Source: Kryptolebias marmoratus
Lineage: Eukaryota; Chordata; Actinopteri; Cyprinodontiformes; Rivulidae
Reading direction: 5' to 3'
DNA length: 64,000 nt
Assembly: GCF_001649575.2 (NCBI RefSeq)
Contig: NC_051449.1
Location: 21,071,851-21,135,850, forward strand
A program made the position numbers and the translations under genes. Of this stretch, positions 11,399 through 26,300 are shown one piece after another. A model generated the notes under the pieces. It ran no database searches. It was given only the letters and a program-made list of their open reading frames with translations, and was not told where the DNA came from. Positions within the stretch are counted from its first letter, which is position 1. The number at the start of each line of letters is the position of its first letter.

Positions 11399-14300
11399 GT
11401 AACATGTCTCTGTCCTTTTAAGTGTTTGAAATTCCTTGTCCCTTTACAGCATTATTGTTTACTTGCCTCCTCACAAAGAAACAGGGTTGAACAATTAAAC
11501 GAGGAAGAAATGCACACATAGAAGTTTGTAACGGCGTGCTTGTTGAGCCGCTTGCTGCAGAAAGTTTTTCAGCAGCATTTGAGTGAATTAGCACTGCTCA
11601 TTTAGCGTGTCGGGTTTTCTCTTTAACTTCTGGGCAGGCTGAATGAAGGGACTACGTAGGAAGAAGGTCGTAACGCACAGGAAGAAAACGCGGTTCTTCT
11701 TATTAGGGCCTAGAGAAAGCACCCATGGCTTCCTCAGCTCAGATGACGACTTGTTAAAGACACACAAACCGCCTCGCTGTGTGTGAGGCTGCGTGGTCAA
11801 AGTAGCGGGTGTAATATGTTCAACCTTTCCTTCAACCTCCAGGGGGCCATACTATGAAACGAATTCAACACATCCCAGGTATCTTTTGCAAATGCAGTCA
11901 TTTACCAAATAATAATAATAATAATAATAAAAAAAAATCAGAACATGGGGAAATTTGAAATTCCTCATGGAGTGAAAGTAACACAGCTGCTGCAGGAGGC
12001 ACAGATGTCGTCTCTAAAGCAGGAGTAGTGCCCTATAAAATCCATCCTTATTCCCCTCAAAATCTCTTTTATTTTTATTTATTTTGTCTGATGATGGTGT
12101 AGTGAGAGCAATGTTGCAGCACTACATTTTTGCAAGTTTTGACAGCGTGCAGGGGTGTCTTCTTGCCTCTCTGGATTGGTCGTCCTCCTTTTGCACCTGT
12201 TTAATGAACACATTTAAAGTGTCTTTTGTTTTTGTTTTATCCACAGTTTCATTAATAGTAAACTCTAACAAAAGTAAGCAAAAAAAAGTGTTTCAGTTCA
12301 ACAGAAAAGTAGCCCTTAAAATCTGCCTGTAAGGAACTGTAACACGCAGTTCCTCATGTTTCATGTGAGAGAAAAGAAAGTTCTTTTCGTAAAAGTGGAA
12401 ACGATATATCAACTGAAATCGCACTGTATTTCATAGTTAAATATAGCATAACTAGATGAGACTGATTCACTGAGGATGCTGTGTTTTTATTATTTCTTTA
12501 CTGGACAGTTTTCAGCTCGACTCAGACAAAACTTCAACTAATTTTTCAATAGTTGAATATCTTGAGCTACAAAGTTAATAATAAACTAACATCTCACTTC
12601 TGCTGACGTGTGTTCACGTGGACGAGTTAGCCAACGTGCTAACATTAGCCGATTGCTCTCGTCACACTTTTTAACTTCTCTCCCCCCTGCTCCAGTCCGT
12701 TACGTGCCGATAAAGGATCTTGTTTTTACAGGATGCTGCAGCAGCTTAAATGATCTCTGTCACTGCGAAAAAACACAGATATTTAAAAAAAACAACACCA
12801 TTTTTACTGTCTAACTCTAATGTCTAATGTAACTGAAATGTTCATCACATTTAATAAACTGCAAACAGAAACAATTCAGATCAGTCGGTGAGGATACTTC
12901 AGAAAGCATACCGAACATTTATTCTCCCTTGTTTCATACTTGAAAAGGTTTTAGTTTCCCACTGAAGTCTGATCAGCATCAACTGGACGTGTAAAAGAAT
13001 ATGAATGTATATCGCTCAGGAAGCAAGATCTACAAAGACATAGCTTGCGCCTCAGTGACCATTTGATTAAACGAGGATGTTTTTGTTATTTTTTGTTTTG
13101 TTTGTTCCAAATCTTTTCAAACGTTAACAGGAAGAAGCTTTCGAGCACTCGGTCGCTGTTTTAGGCGACACGAGCATTTCCTTCTGCTGAGCTCGCATAA
13201 AGAGGCTTCTCAGTGTCAAACTGAGTGGTTTCATTCTGAGGCGGGCGGAAGACACTCACTCACTCGCTCCTCATACGCCAGCTTCTCTCTCTCTCTCTTT
13301 TTTGAAATAGTTTTTTGAACTCTATTGGTCAGGAGGCAGTGATCCTAAAGAAGGCTTCTTATCTTTAAGTTTCCAGCACATATTGGTTATACATGAGCTT
13401 ACTTCTTTAACCCACTGGTTGTGTTTTATATCGTAGGCCTCAGGGCAGTTTGAGGCGTTAAAATGTTCTGTTAGCCTCGAGCCAATTGCGGCCTCTGCGT
13501 AAACGAGCTGCAGGCCTGACCTCATAATAAGTCAGAAGATACAAACATGACAAACAGCGATAGAATTTGTGCTGCCGTCCTCGTGACAACGCAGTCAGCA
13601 CTCTCGCCCCATCAGATACTTTATAGAGGACTTTTTCAATTTGTGCTGATCTGTCCTGAGATTTTGTTTTAATCCTCGGAGCCAATATGGCAGTAAGTAA
13701 AGAGCAGACGCCATGGCAGCAGCCTGTTTGTTTTGACTTCTCGCAGCGTGTTCTCCTTCTAAAAGGGATCTTTCTCGTTTCTCTGCTGCAGTGGATGGCA
13801 CATGAGCGGAAACGATACAGTACCTAAAACCTCTCCGTGGTTTCCATTTACAGCCTCGTACATGTCAGGTTGTAGAGCAGCAGGCAGGAAGTGCAAGCTG
13901 TAGAAACTTGGCACCACGTCTTTTTTCTCTCTCCACTCACAGCATTTTGGTTGCATTTCAGCTTGTCACATTCAATTTACTGAGCTTTAAAGGAGTACTC
14001 TGACCATTTTGGAAGTGGGCTTCATGTGTAAAAGTTGTAAATAACTAAACGCTCACCTGTTGTAAATAGCTCTTTGAACGGCAGCGGTTAGGCAGTTTAT
14101 GTCGGACAAAACCATTGAGCTGCTGTTGTCATAAAACGACCACAGTCTCCAAAATTTCATAACTGTTCCTGACATTTTTAAACCTTTACACCGCCGTCAA
14201 TTTTGCATTACAGTTATTTACAGGAAATTCTGTGGTTATTTACTTACCTTGAGAGTTTTGAAAGACGCTCATGAATAGTGTTTTAATATTATTATTAATA

Positions 14301-17300
14301 ATATTTTTAACAATAATAACAACAACAAAAAATGAGCACCCTAAGGAGCGACATGTAGCATTTCTGGGGGCATTCAGGGCTGACGTACAGCAGGAATATT
14401 ATATTTCTGCTTGTGAAAGTGACAACAGCGTTAAGGTTTGTGTAGTGGCGTTTGCTGCTACTGCAGTGAAATGTTGAGATTGGAGCTGTTTTAAGATGGA
14501 GGCAATCCACTTTGGAAGTGGATCCATATGGACCGTGTCGATGAGCTAGCCCGGATGGACCCACTTGCTGCAATCTTACGACGACTAAAATCCTCAAACG
14601 TTTACTGCAGTTTGTGCTGTTATTTAAACTTTTACATCAGCGTCAGTTTTGCGTCACAGTGTTATTGTGGCTACCTGTTGCTCTGCGCCTGTAAACACGT
14701 TAATAACCACGTAAATCCAAACTAAAGGTTTGTAAAACAGCTTTTGCGCCAGCTGCTGTGGATTGTTTGAGAATGGAGCTGTTTTAAGACGGCAGCCGTC
14801 CAGTTTGGGCTAACTCTTAGCTCTTCTATGCATTCAGTTTAAATGCATAAACTGAGGTTTAAACTGAGGCCAATCAAAGAGCTGTCCACAGCAGGTAAGA
14901 TATTAATGTTCAAACTGTTACACAGAAACCCACTGTATAGACTGTATAGGGGCTGGAATATCCCTTTTAAATAAATCTGATCCGTGTTTGTTTTACGCGT
15001 CTTAACGCTCATTTGTTTACGTGTAAGTGCTGGGAACACCTGACCATCAGCTGTGATATTACACAATATGTTTGTGTGCACGAAATTTTCAAGCTGCAGT
15101 TCACGTTCTCTGTTAGATCATATCTGATGTATGCTTTGCCATAAACGGGTCTAATATTTGTTTCTTCAAGCTTAAATTTGTTTCTGTTTTGACTATATTG
15201 AAATGTTGTGGAACCAGTTATCAGTAGTTCCTGTTGTGATGTTGTGGACTTATTAAATTTGCAGCACATTTCTGCTGGCGATGGAAATGAGATGCTTATA
15301 TCTTTAGGTAATAACAGCGGCGTGTTGCACCAAATCCTCCCTGCGCGTCTCGTCGATGTGTCAGGTATGGGTCTGTTGGGACTTCGAATGAGCTCCTTTC
15401 TGATGCCCCTTTTACACGGGCCCTAATTCAGAAGACCGGCTCTACTCCGCTCTACTCTGCTCGATAAAGAATGCATCACGTTTCCACCGGCTAGTTTGGT
15501 CGGTAGCAGCGGAACGCCTCCTCGTGTGGCAGGGGGCGGGGCCGCGGCGCGGGGGTGTGTGCTACTGAAACTTAGCGCAAGTTGTGTAAACAATGGAAGT
15601 GCTATGGACAACGTTGGCCCTGTGTTGTTGCTGTTTTTTAAACTTATGGGGATTCTCCTGAGACTTCAGGAAGAGAGGCGCAGTGGAAGAAATGCTCTGG
15701 ATGCTGCGATTGTTGCGCGGAGTAGGACATGTTATCCGGAGATTTCAGTCTTTACAGCGTCTTCAGCTGGGGGACAGGCGGCATAAACTTTGCAGGGTAA
15801 GCTAACGCTGTTGTTTATATTCCTACCGTCGCTCTTTATGCTTGCATCTGGCCACACCCACGACCAATGAGTGAACAGGAGCTAAGCTTGCGCCGAGTCC
15901 AAAGCAGGGACCAGCCTCGAAAAAATGCTGATGGAAACGCGCGCAAAGCAAGCCGAATAGAGTGGAGCCGGGACCTTTAGAGCTGGTGGAAAAGGGGCAC
16001 GAGTAACAGCAGCAGGTCCCTCAGGAGGTGTGTGCCAGCTGCTGACCCCGCTGATAAGCAGGTCAAGTCAGTGACTTTATTACTATAACGCCGACTCGCA
16101 GCCCGTTTCATCTCGTGTTATATCGTCTCTGAGTGTTTCCAGGGTTCCTACATGCTTCCTAAAAGTACGGGAAAAATCTGAAATGTGCTTTTAGTATTTT
16201 TTTAGATTTCAAAAAATATGGAGGGGAAAAAAGGAGAATATGGAAAAACTTTTCTCTTCAGACTTCATTACTTTTCTAAAGATAAGTTTTATTTGTTTTG
16301 TTTTGAACTAAGTACCTCAAACAATCAAACAGCTTTTCAGATTTATCGTATATGAAAGATAGTACTGTGCAAAAGTTTTAAACCAGCCCCATTGTTGTTA
16401 TACTTCAAAGATCTGGCTCCTTCTAAGGAAAGTTCAGTAATGAGGTATTATGTAAACATTGTGAAATAGCTTGTGAACTTTATAAAGCTTAAAATCATTT
16501 AATTTTAGCTATCAGTCTTTTTCCAACAATCTACTGTACACACAGAGATAATATTTGTGCATGGTTGCCAGAAATGGTTGAAAATTAAATAACAAAACTG
16601 GAAGTTTGAGTCTGAAGAAGTCTGGAATTTTAAAATAGAACAAGTCTATGATCTAATTCAGTTTTTTGTTTTTACACGTTTCTGTTCTTCTAATGTTTGT
16701 TTGCAGAAACGGACTAATGGTTGTGGGTCTATTTCTTAATGCTCGTTGCTGTGTATTCCTGTGCTGTGGTTTATTTGAGACTTCTGCTTTATGCAGCGGG
16801 GTTTCAGAGTACCTGTTCTGCCTGCGAGGACTTGTCTTTCATGCCGATAAGAGGAAGGGGCTCTTGTGATAGACCGGCCCTATCACACTCAGAGCAGTAG
16901 TCTTCCCACTGTGCCCCCGTTTTTCTGATAAGAGACCTGACAGTGGGGTGTGTCAGCCAACGTTACTTGTCACGGTCTTTTCCACAATGCAAGCTTTAAG
17001 TTAGATGATTGCGTTTTAGGCCTGGGCGACATGAAACCTCCCCATTGGACCCTGGAGGTGCTGGTCACAGCTGACTCTTCTCTCCCTCTCACTGTGCATC
17101 TCGGCTGCAGCATCAGGGCCGTCGGTGCTTCGAACGACTCCACTGATTGTCACCGTAGCCGTGGTGGGGCTGTGAGAATAGATGAGCTGCTGAATGACAT
17201 TTCTTTGCTGCTGCTGCTGCTCTGGTATGCTCAGATTAAGTGGAGGAAGCTGCAGAGTGAAACTTGGTGTTCCTCTCTTCAAAAGGCATTTCAGCTCTGC

Positions 17301-20300
17301 TAAACACACCAACATCTCTTCCTCCCCCAGGTGTGTGTGTGTGTGTGTGTTGTGGCCTTTTTAACTTTTTACTGCCCTGAACAATTCACAAAAAACACTC
17401 TTGCCTTGAAGTGTTTTAATCGTACAGTACACATCAGTACTGCCCACGGTGTGTGTGTTGGTCTGTTAGGTTAGGAAAATATCTCTTGAACCGCCAGAGT
17501 TGTACTCTGTGAATGAGTGAATGTACTCTGAGAAAGCAATCATTTGGTGTACATCTACTACTAGTTCATTTTCGCAGTCAGTCCAATTCAAGATGGGAGC
17601 CACAGCTAATCAACCATAGTCAACTCAGAAATGGCTATAATGCGGCCAAATTCACAGATATTGAGCTAAAGTTTGGTGTTGGAGAAGCGGAGAGTCACTC
17701 CCATCATTTTCTCTGAGCGCTGACACTTCCTCGCGTGAAGACACGAGACTACACCTGCCGTCGTTTCCAGGGTTTGACTAAAACGGCCGTAACTCTGTCC
17801 TCCTCCTTTAAAAGATGTTCTTAGTTTAAAACATAACAGGTGGCAGGTGACATGTACTCCTTTAAGGAGTGTGAGGTCTATAACCCAATAAAGTAAAACA
17901 ATATGTAGTGTTAAAGAACCCACCACTGTTCTAGTTAGTCATATTTTAAAGTGTTTAAATCCTTAAAATGTGTATATAAATGTAACACCTCTTACTCTGC
18001 ATTTATTGAGCATTTAGGCTTCATGCATAAAACGATAAAAGCGTTAATGTCTCATTAAACTGTTTGCCACCATCTACATCCAAAGTGGTTGAAAGTTTTT
18101 TTTTTTTTGTGAATCACTGTAGATAAATGTCGCAAACCTATAATGGATCCTAAATAAGCTCACGTGATTTAAAATGAGTGAAAGAGAATATGAGGGTTTT
18201 TAGTTCGACAGCGTTAACGGCTGAAGCCAGTATAATGCTCAAACACCGGGGTTGGTGTTTGCTTGTGAGAAGCCACATTACGCTCAGAACGGTTAACGCA
18301 TCTGCAGTTCACTGCTGCTCTAATTGTAAAAAAAAAAAAAAAAACCCAACCCACAGAAAATGACAACTAGCTGATACCTCTGCTGATCACTGTGCAATTT
18401 TATTTATAATTTAATACTAGGGTTGGGAGGTATACACAGTTCAAACGTTGCAACAATACCCCTTCAAATGTCGTTCTTATAAACTCTGGGTCATTTGCTC
18501 AGAAGTGTGGAGTTACATTGGTTTACAAGGAGTGGACTCGTTTGAAACTCTTCTGCTTTCATACCTGCGGCGTAGTGTTATTATCTCTGTCGCGACTGTA
18601 TATTTTAAAAATTCTATAATCTTAGAAGATGGGCGAAATATAACACCTGCAGTGTGGTTGATGTCTGGAAGGGGGAGAAATACCTATTTTTTATTTATTT
18701 ATTTATTTTTTTTATAGGTGACTTTTCTTTTGCATAATCTCACGAATCTTTTGTTTGTTGATTGAACAGTAACCTGTTGCATCTTTAATCTAAGACGGTA
18801 AAGTTAAAACCGATTAGAAATGTTTAAAATGTCCTAAATGACATGCCTTTATTAAGGCAACATCACAAGCTTTTCTAAGCAGGCATAATCTGAGGAAGGC
18901 TTAACTGTATTGAAACTCTATTTCTCAGGTTGGATAGAAATTGGTTTTTGGGGGACAGACGTGGCCCAGGAGCCGCCAGTTGAGGACCACCAAAATATTT
19001 CTTCCTTCAAAGGGGGAGTGTTTCTGAAAACGGTTTAAAAAATAGACGAGCAGGATGTTCGTGTCATTCTGCAGCTGACTTCATGAACGATCATCACAGA
19101 CTGTGAGTTAGATTTTTTTAAATTAACTTTAATGTACTTAGTGTGGTACATTGTACACGTATGCTGTAGAAAGTGAAAGTATCAGATTATGTTACCCTAC
19201 AGAGATCTACAGAAATGTCAACCATCTGAAGGTGTAAACTGGCTGTGGGATCTTTACATGTTTAACTTGGAGAAGAGCTGCTTCTGTCCTGAAGTCTAAC
19301 CGGCCTCGTGCAGAGGGGGTGTCGTCTGTCATCACATAATGGGAGCTTATGTAAGATCAGACTCTGCAGGAGAGATGGGGGTGCAGGTCTGCCATGACGG
19401 TCCCGCCACTGTGAACAGAGACGCTGTCCTTGTTGGGTGGATGAGGGGCGTGTCTTAATGGGGGGGGGTTAACTTACTGTGTGCAGCCTTTTTTGTGGGG
19501 GAGGTGAACTCTGGCTGGACAAATTCACTTACAGACTTTAAAGGGATAATCCAGCCTTTTTAATGTGGGTTCTTTAAAAAAAATTATGCAAAATTAATAT
19601 TTCACTTAGAAATTAAAGCTCAATCTCTGGTTTCATAAATCTCATCATGCAGGTTTATTTTCTAGCTTTCAGTCCACGCCGCATACACCTGAGCACGGTT
19701 AAACTAAAAACAAGCAATTCATTAACAGAGTCAAATATTAGGTAAATAATCCGTCTTGACGTTTTTTCTCCATTCCTCTGGTCCGAATTAACGCTGCTGT
19801 GCTCTCAGACTCGTGTAGAGGCAGACTTTTTCCTGTGGCTGATGTCGATTTGTAGAAATCAGGGCGTCTGAAAAGTTTTGGTTTTTGTATTTTTCGTTTA
19901 ACAAAATGTAACAATAACTGCTCAACTTAAATAAACATCCATTTAACAACACTTAGAACTTGATCGCTTAAAAAAATATATATCGCAGTCCCACTTCAAA
20001 GTTAAATTGTGGGCTGGTTGTAGCAGCTGTTGCTGTGGCATCCTAACTTTCCTACTCTGTCATTAGGTATGCAGGCATGGCCGATTGCTGATTTATTTAA
20101 TTTTTTTAAGGAGTGACTGATATTGGCGGATTAAATGTGGTCGACTGATTAATCCGTCCACACTTTGGTCAGGGGACACGAGGCTGACAGGAGATGCTGG
20201 GCTAAACACAGTCAGAAAACAACAAAAAGTCATCACTGAAAACCTCTTATTTTTGACCCCCGAAAATACTCTGTAGGTAATAAAATTGGTTCACGATGTC

Positions 20301-23300
20301 CCTGCTTGTTCACGTCTGTGTGCGGATCTCAGTGACGAGGAAACACGAAGAACAAGCATTTTCCCCCAGTGCCCTCTGCTCTTAAACCTGCGTCCTGTTT
20401 TGTTTTTCTGTTTTGACTCTGCGTCCGTCACACTGCCCTCCACCTCCCGTTCAGCTGATGCTCCTCCGCTCGCATCATATGACTTTTGGTGGGCACAAGT
20501 CAGAACCGAGCAGAGTCTGCGTAAACAGCTGGGGTTCTTTCGTCTTCTGTTAATCCGACCTGCTCTTTCCCGCTGGTCCAACTGATCCTGCTGGTTTGTG
20601 CGTCTGTCACCGCCGCTTCAGTCGACACCTCCATGTCAGCTACAGAGCTGCGGTATGTTCTGACAAGCAGGAGCTCATCACCCACTCAGCCCAAGGTTTT
20701 AATGGCCTCTGTGAGCGGGCATGTGCTGGACTGCGGTGGAGATAACCTGCAGTCTGAGCTGAGATGATTTGTGTTCGCAAAGTGGAACTAAAATAGCTCA
20801 AAGGAAAAACTGCGACTCACTTATCAGATGGTTTGTATTTGGGCAAAGGAAAGTTTCAGTTCCACCCGTTTCTTGTTGATTTGATTAAATGAGTGAAATC
20901 ATGTGGTTGTTTTCAAATATCTTCATAAATGTCTTGTTTTTTTCCCCCTCCCCTTGGTTATTTGTTGCTTGTTTTAGTAATAGTTATTTTCACTTTGATT
21001 TTTTAAAACCATTCTGGCATCTTTTAGAGCCAGTTAATGGTTCATTAAATCCCTGTTTTTGTTGCACCTGCAACAAAAACAACTCGCCTAAAAGTGCTGC
21101 AGAGGGGGTGAGGGACGGGTTTTTCTTAAACGGAGAAAAAAAGTGTGAAAAAAGTTAGAAAGTGGACATTTTAAATCAAGAACAAACTGTCAGAGCGATT
21201 TGAGTCGTGTGATTAGCTGTTACCTACATGTATTTGATACAGAGAAATAAAAGACAAAATGTAATTCACCGCGTGGTTAATACACAGCTGGACACCTCGT
21301 TTGTCGAGGATGATCCCTTTTGATTTCAAGGTCATGGGGTCAAAGTCACGGTTGAACCCAGTGTGCTCCAACTCTAGGTGCATATATTCAGGGTGTGGGA
21401 ATTCATGTTTTAGATTTTAGATGTCCTCAGGAATACCAGCTCTGTTAAAAAAAAAGGGGGGAATCCCCAAGCTTCACATTATACGAAGGGATTTCCAAGC
21501 ACTGCAGCCATTATATGGAAATAAGGGTTATAAGACAAACAGTTATTTCTGAAGTTTAAAGGTAAATTAGGGAGATTATCTGCTATTTTAGTTTCTGGGT
21601 TCGCTGTCTTTATGGTTTCATTTTTATACAAATCTTAATTATGGCAAAACTCAGTATTTTTACGTTTTTGCGCCGCAGCCTGAGCTCATTGACTCATTTT
21701 TGCCATCACATATTTCCAATCATTGCATCTTACATGCGGCGTCTGTCAGTGTTGCCATGGCTACATCTTAATCTCAGACATGGGTCAACATAAAAAAATC
21801 CATTATTTACAAAATCAATATTTTATTAATAAAAAAAAAGGTTTTTTTTATGAAGTAAACTTACACTTTAATGATTGAAGTGTAGGCTGGGTGTGCGCTG
21901 ACTTGGTTCAGATCAGAGTCCGGACTTTGAGAATTGGGGAGGTTTTAAGGGCAACAAACAACGCATTACTTCTGTTTTTTTTGGGTACCCAGTTATATCT
22001 TAAAGCTTAAACTATAACTCCAAACTTGCTGGAAAACAGAATCCCATTAGAGCGCTCAAATCAAAGTGCTTCTGCTCTGGTTTGTGCTTTGTGTATAAAG
22101 TCAAACCTTCTTTCGTGACAGCTGACAGTGAAAACCTTCACGCTGCTGCACTAAGAGAAATGGTTTGAAGTGAAAACACGGCAGTCTTCGTCCTCCTTCC
22201 AGTTCCAGTACCTACACGGCTCACGGGGCGCGTTCTGTACCACCTGGATACAAAACTTCATTTTATTTTGTGCGTGTATTTCTGCCTCTGGTCCAGTCTG
22301 AGCCCTCCCCGCTGGCCTCATCTCTGAAGGCTGTTGTTGGGTTCTCGTCTTATCAGTGACTACAAGGCTAGACGGAGGTCCAGAGTCACTGGTTTGCAGA
22401 GAAGCAGTGGCTGTAAAAAGTGTCACATTCTGGTCAGATGTGACATCAGGCCCCAAAATTTCGCCGGCGGGTTATTTTAGCACACAGCCGGGTCATAGAT
22501 CTGCTTTTGGGCTGTTTTTCTTGCTAAACCAGAGTCTGCGTGGCTGTTGTTTCCCTTACTTAGCCTCATTAGCTTGAAGAGGGGGGAAAAAAAGATCCTC
22601 CTTGTGTGTTTCTGACAGGTCATTCTGCGTTTCCCTCCGTTTGCCCTTTTTCGGTTCTGTTCGGCAGGGGGTTTATGAAGGGGAACTTCACGTTTTTGCC
22701 AGTTGCTGTTTACAAAGAGCAGCTTTCATGAATGGATATTGACATGTTGAGTTTGGGAGTCACAAAGAGAACCATTGAGGGGGCGAGCGTTTGCTAAAAA
22801 CAGGGAACGACGACTCGGGTTCCTGCCCCGTTCACGAAGAGGACTTGGAGTCATCTGATTCTGTTGATTTCAGCTGACAGCAGATTCTTACAGAGCTCTC
22901 TAAGTTCCAGCTGAGGGAGTAAGAAAAAAAAAAGAGAGAGGGGGGGGGGTTCTGTGGAGGTGTGCGCCTGCCATACGTGTGCATGTGTGGAGTTTTCGCT
23001 CTGATGCCTGTAAAGTGATATTAAGCAGAGCCAGAGGAGGGAGGGAAAGTGTTTAGTCATGAGGTAATGTGACAAAGGCAGTTTGTGCCAGAGATTTCTA
23101 GGAAAAGGAGCTTTGGCTGCTAAAATATTCACACACATGCTTCATTTCCCCATGTGTGTGTGTGTGCGTGCGCGCGCGTCAGTGTGAGTCTGTGGGGGTC
23201 GACGGGGAAGGAAGGGGGGGGTTTCCTATCCCGTCTCCAACATACATCGCCTGACATGGAACACGGTGTCCTCGTAACGAAAACAGAACGTCTTAAATGT

Positions 23301-26300
23301 CACAAAACGACAACATTTTCTTCCATTTCCCCCACAAAAGATCGAATGAAACTTACAAGACCCTTTTCTCCTGTGCTCACTCATAAAAATTACCCTGCTG
23401 TGAACAGTGTGTATATATGTATTTATTTTTTTTCTTATCCAAGTGTTACATTTAAAGGTCCCTCATCAGGTAAAAAGTTTCCAGTTTTTGACACCACTTG
23501 CAAAGTGTCAAACTTTTCCCTCCCTCATTATGTTATCCACAGCGAAGCTTTCAGACTGACGCTTGCATCAAATGACTTAAAGTAGCACGTTTACCATCTG
23601 AGAGTCATTAGACACTTTTTTTATTGATTTTTTTAAAGACAGCCTGTTAAGCTGGAGAGCAGCCTGCTCTTGTTAAGTGGCCAGAGGGAGGAGACTTGTA
23701 AAGTTTATGTAGTTGTCCCCACCTTTTAAACGTAAAGGTTTCTGTTAAGATGAAAGCTCGCTTTTCTAGTTCTCTTTGCTTTACATTCCCAAGTGTCGTG
23801 CCAAAGCCTTAAAGGAATATTTCAGCCATTGTAAAGTGGAGTTGTATCGGTATCTTACTTGTTGCAGGGAGCTCTTTTGAATGACCTCAGTTTGGAGAAA
23901 TGGCTAATGGCTAGTCTGAGCGCAGCTAAGACCAAAGTGGATTGCTGCCGTCTTTAAACGACTTAAACATTTACGTTCGTTTCACATTAGTTTAGATGGA
24001 ATGCTGTGGTTATTTGCAACCCCAAGCAGCAGCAGCAGTGGCAGCTAGCTGTAACACTTCTGGTGCAACCTGTCGACACTTCTGCAACAAAAAACAAGTA
24101 ATGTGAAACTTTCAGCTGCTTTTCACGAACGAGGCAAGAACCTGAGTTTTCACAGTCACCTCTCGGTGGTTTTATTTTTCTTTTTTCTGTTTTGGTAAGT
24201 CTCAAAGGCACCATGTTATTTGCTAATATTTGCATCCTTTTTTTTCTATAAAATATTAGCATTTCTTTGAACAATCGTGAAAATTACATGGTGGTTATCA
24301 TTATAAAATGGCAAAGTGGATCCATTTGGGTAAGCCATTACTAACCCAACAATCCTCTCTCAGAAGACCAGCATCAAAAGCAGATTTTTCCAATCTTAAA
24401 ATGATTCCAATCTCAATAATGTTATGGTGGTTCATACGAACGCCAATATTTCCTTTTACACTGTTGTCAGTTTTGCATTACCTGGTGATTTTTGCTATAA
24501 ATGTAATGAAATTCCTGTAGAAAATGACCTCGGGTTGCGCCAAAGGTGCTACAGCTAGCTGCTGCTGTTATTCAGGGTTGCAAAGAAGCTCGGCGTTCTG
24601 TGTAAGGAGCTGTGTTTTTGTGAAACTAGCAGCAGTGCAAAGGTTTCTGAAACGGTGTTCCCGTGAACTGCGATAAAGTTCTGAAGCCTGGAGTTGTTTT
24701 CAGGTGGCCGTGTTCGGACTAGCCGTTAGCTCATCAGTCCTGTCAGACATAAATCCTTCCTCCAAACTGAGGTCGTTCAGTAGCCATCTGCAGCAGGTGA
24801 GATGTTAACGTTTCCACAGAACCCCCCCACTTTAAAGTGGCCAAATTTGCCTTCATCTCGAGGTGAACTGCAGTGTTAAAGGAGCATTTCCAGCATCATT
24901 TGAGTGTTTTCCCTGTTTCAGCTCTTCACTGTGTCTCTCTTCTCTCTTCCTCGGACGCGGTTTCCACAGGAACCCCTCCACGGCTTTCTACCAGGCCTTC
25001 CAGTCTGGAAGCAGATTAAGGGACTCAAAGGTCCGCACTGATAGGTACAGTACTCTGCTGGATTGGACCGGGGCAGCCTGCGAGTGTAACAGCGTGTGTG
25101 CAGTGTTCAGTAGCAGCGAGCTTTGCTTTCTACTCATGCATGGGTTGAGTGCGAGCCTGGCAACAAGCGCAGGATTGACTGACAGAGGTCTTAGTGAGAT
25201 AAACCCCTCTCTTAAGCCTCTTTGATGCTTTTAGTGACAGTATTATTACTTAAAATCTGTTTTTGTTTGCTGTCTGGGCATGACTGTGTTAAGCTAAATT
25301 ACCATTTTTGCAGCCTTGTGTACCAAACTCATCGTTGCAATCTTTAGTTTTAAAAACGAACAGCAGAAAAGAGTAATAGAGCAAGAAACACAAGCGCTCA
25401 GACACTTTATCAGATTATAAAGAGTTTCAGTCAGTCATTATAGGTAAATTTCACCATCTTGGCTCTGAATGTGTCAAATCATGAGCCGAAGCTTCTTCAA
25501 AATGTGTAACTTTGTCCCAAAGTGAGTCCTAGAAAGCTCGTAAGTTAGCACAAGGACAAGAAGGCAGCAGAGGCAGAAAGTGGTTTGTGTGTTTTGCTCT
25601 TGTTGTGAAGATGGCAGATCTAACCTGTTCCCCTCATGGCTCAGATCTTTAACTGATGAAGACTTTACTGAGGTGCTTGGGTCTGCAGTCTTCATTTTTT
25701 GGGCAGCTTCTTGCAAATCTGACCTAAAACCAGCTGGGTTTTTGCCTCTGCACTAATTATAGACCAACTCTGTTAGAAGCATTTATCGGGGAGAGACCCA
25801 ATCTATGCTGGCATGTTGCTCCTCCGGTAAGTTGATCAGTTTCTCTCTCCACACAGGGCAGAGGTCGCTCTGCCCACATCTCCCCGAATATAAAAGGAAC
25901 GATCGAGTACAAGCTGGTGAGTTAGCTGCTGTCGTTCCGTTTCTCTGCCGGTCGCTCTGCACCGTCTCGATCTTCCTCCGGCCAACAAGCAGGTCTGCAG
26001 TCAGTGGGGACTCCCCCAGCAGCAAGTTCAGCATATTTATAGAAATCCATTTATCGAATGAACGGAATGGATGTAGGGTCACGTCATTGTAGCCCAGGGG
26101 TCTGCGACCTTTACAGCCATTTCTGCCCTTTCGCTCGCTCAATAACACTTATCCAGAGGCACAAATATGCTTGAAGCTTTATATAAAGATAACTCACTAA
26201 ATGTTTTTAAAATCTTACATATAAAAGTTACTGCTTATTACATCATAAAAGTTGTAATAAGTTGACATTTATTGGCAGTTTTCCACGTTAGGACAAAAAA

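Larger units (their letters stand above)
11399..24969. other. tsc22d2 intron 1
   Basis: No coding exon was recognised in this 13.6-kb intron. It carries two foldback elements (13986-14971 and 23813-24880), a Harbinger-like element (15404-15999), a Tc1/mariner-like end (about 16363-16640), shared repeats (17490-17730, 19880-20170) and a GT microsatellite (17331-17350). The rest, including 11.4-13.9 kb and 20.3-23.8 kb, is unassigned, with moderately GC-rich patches at 20290-20760 and 22160-22460. Confidence 0.7.

Noticed and set aside
23154..23585. 143-codon plus-strand frame in tsc22d2 intron 1
   Set aside because: Starts in a GT/GC simple repeat and shows no domain; no good splice context.
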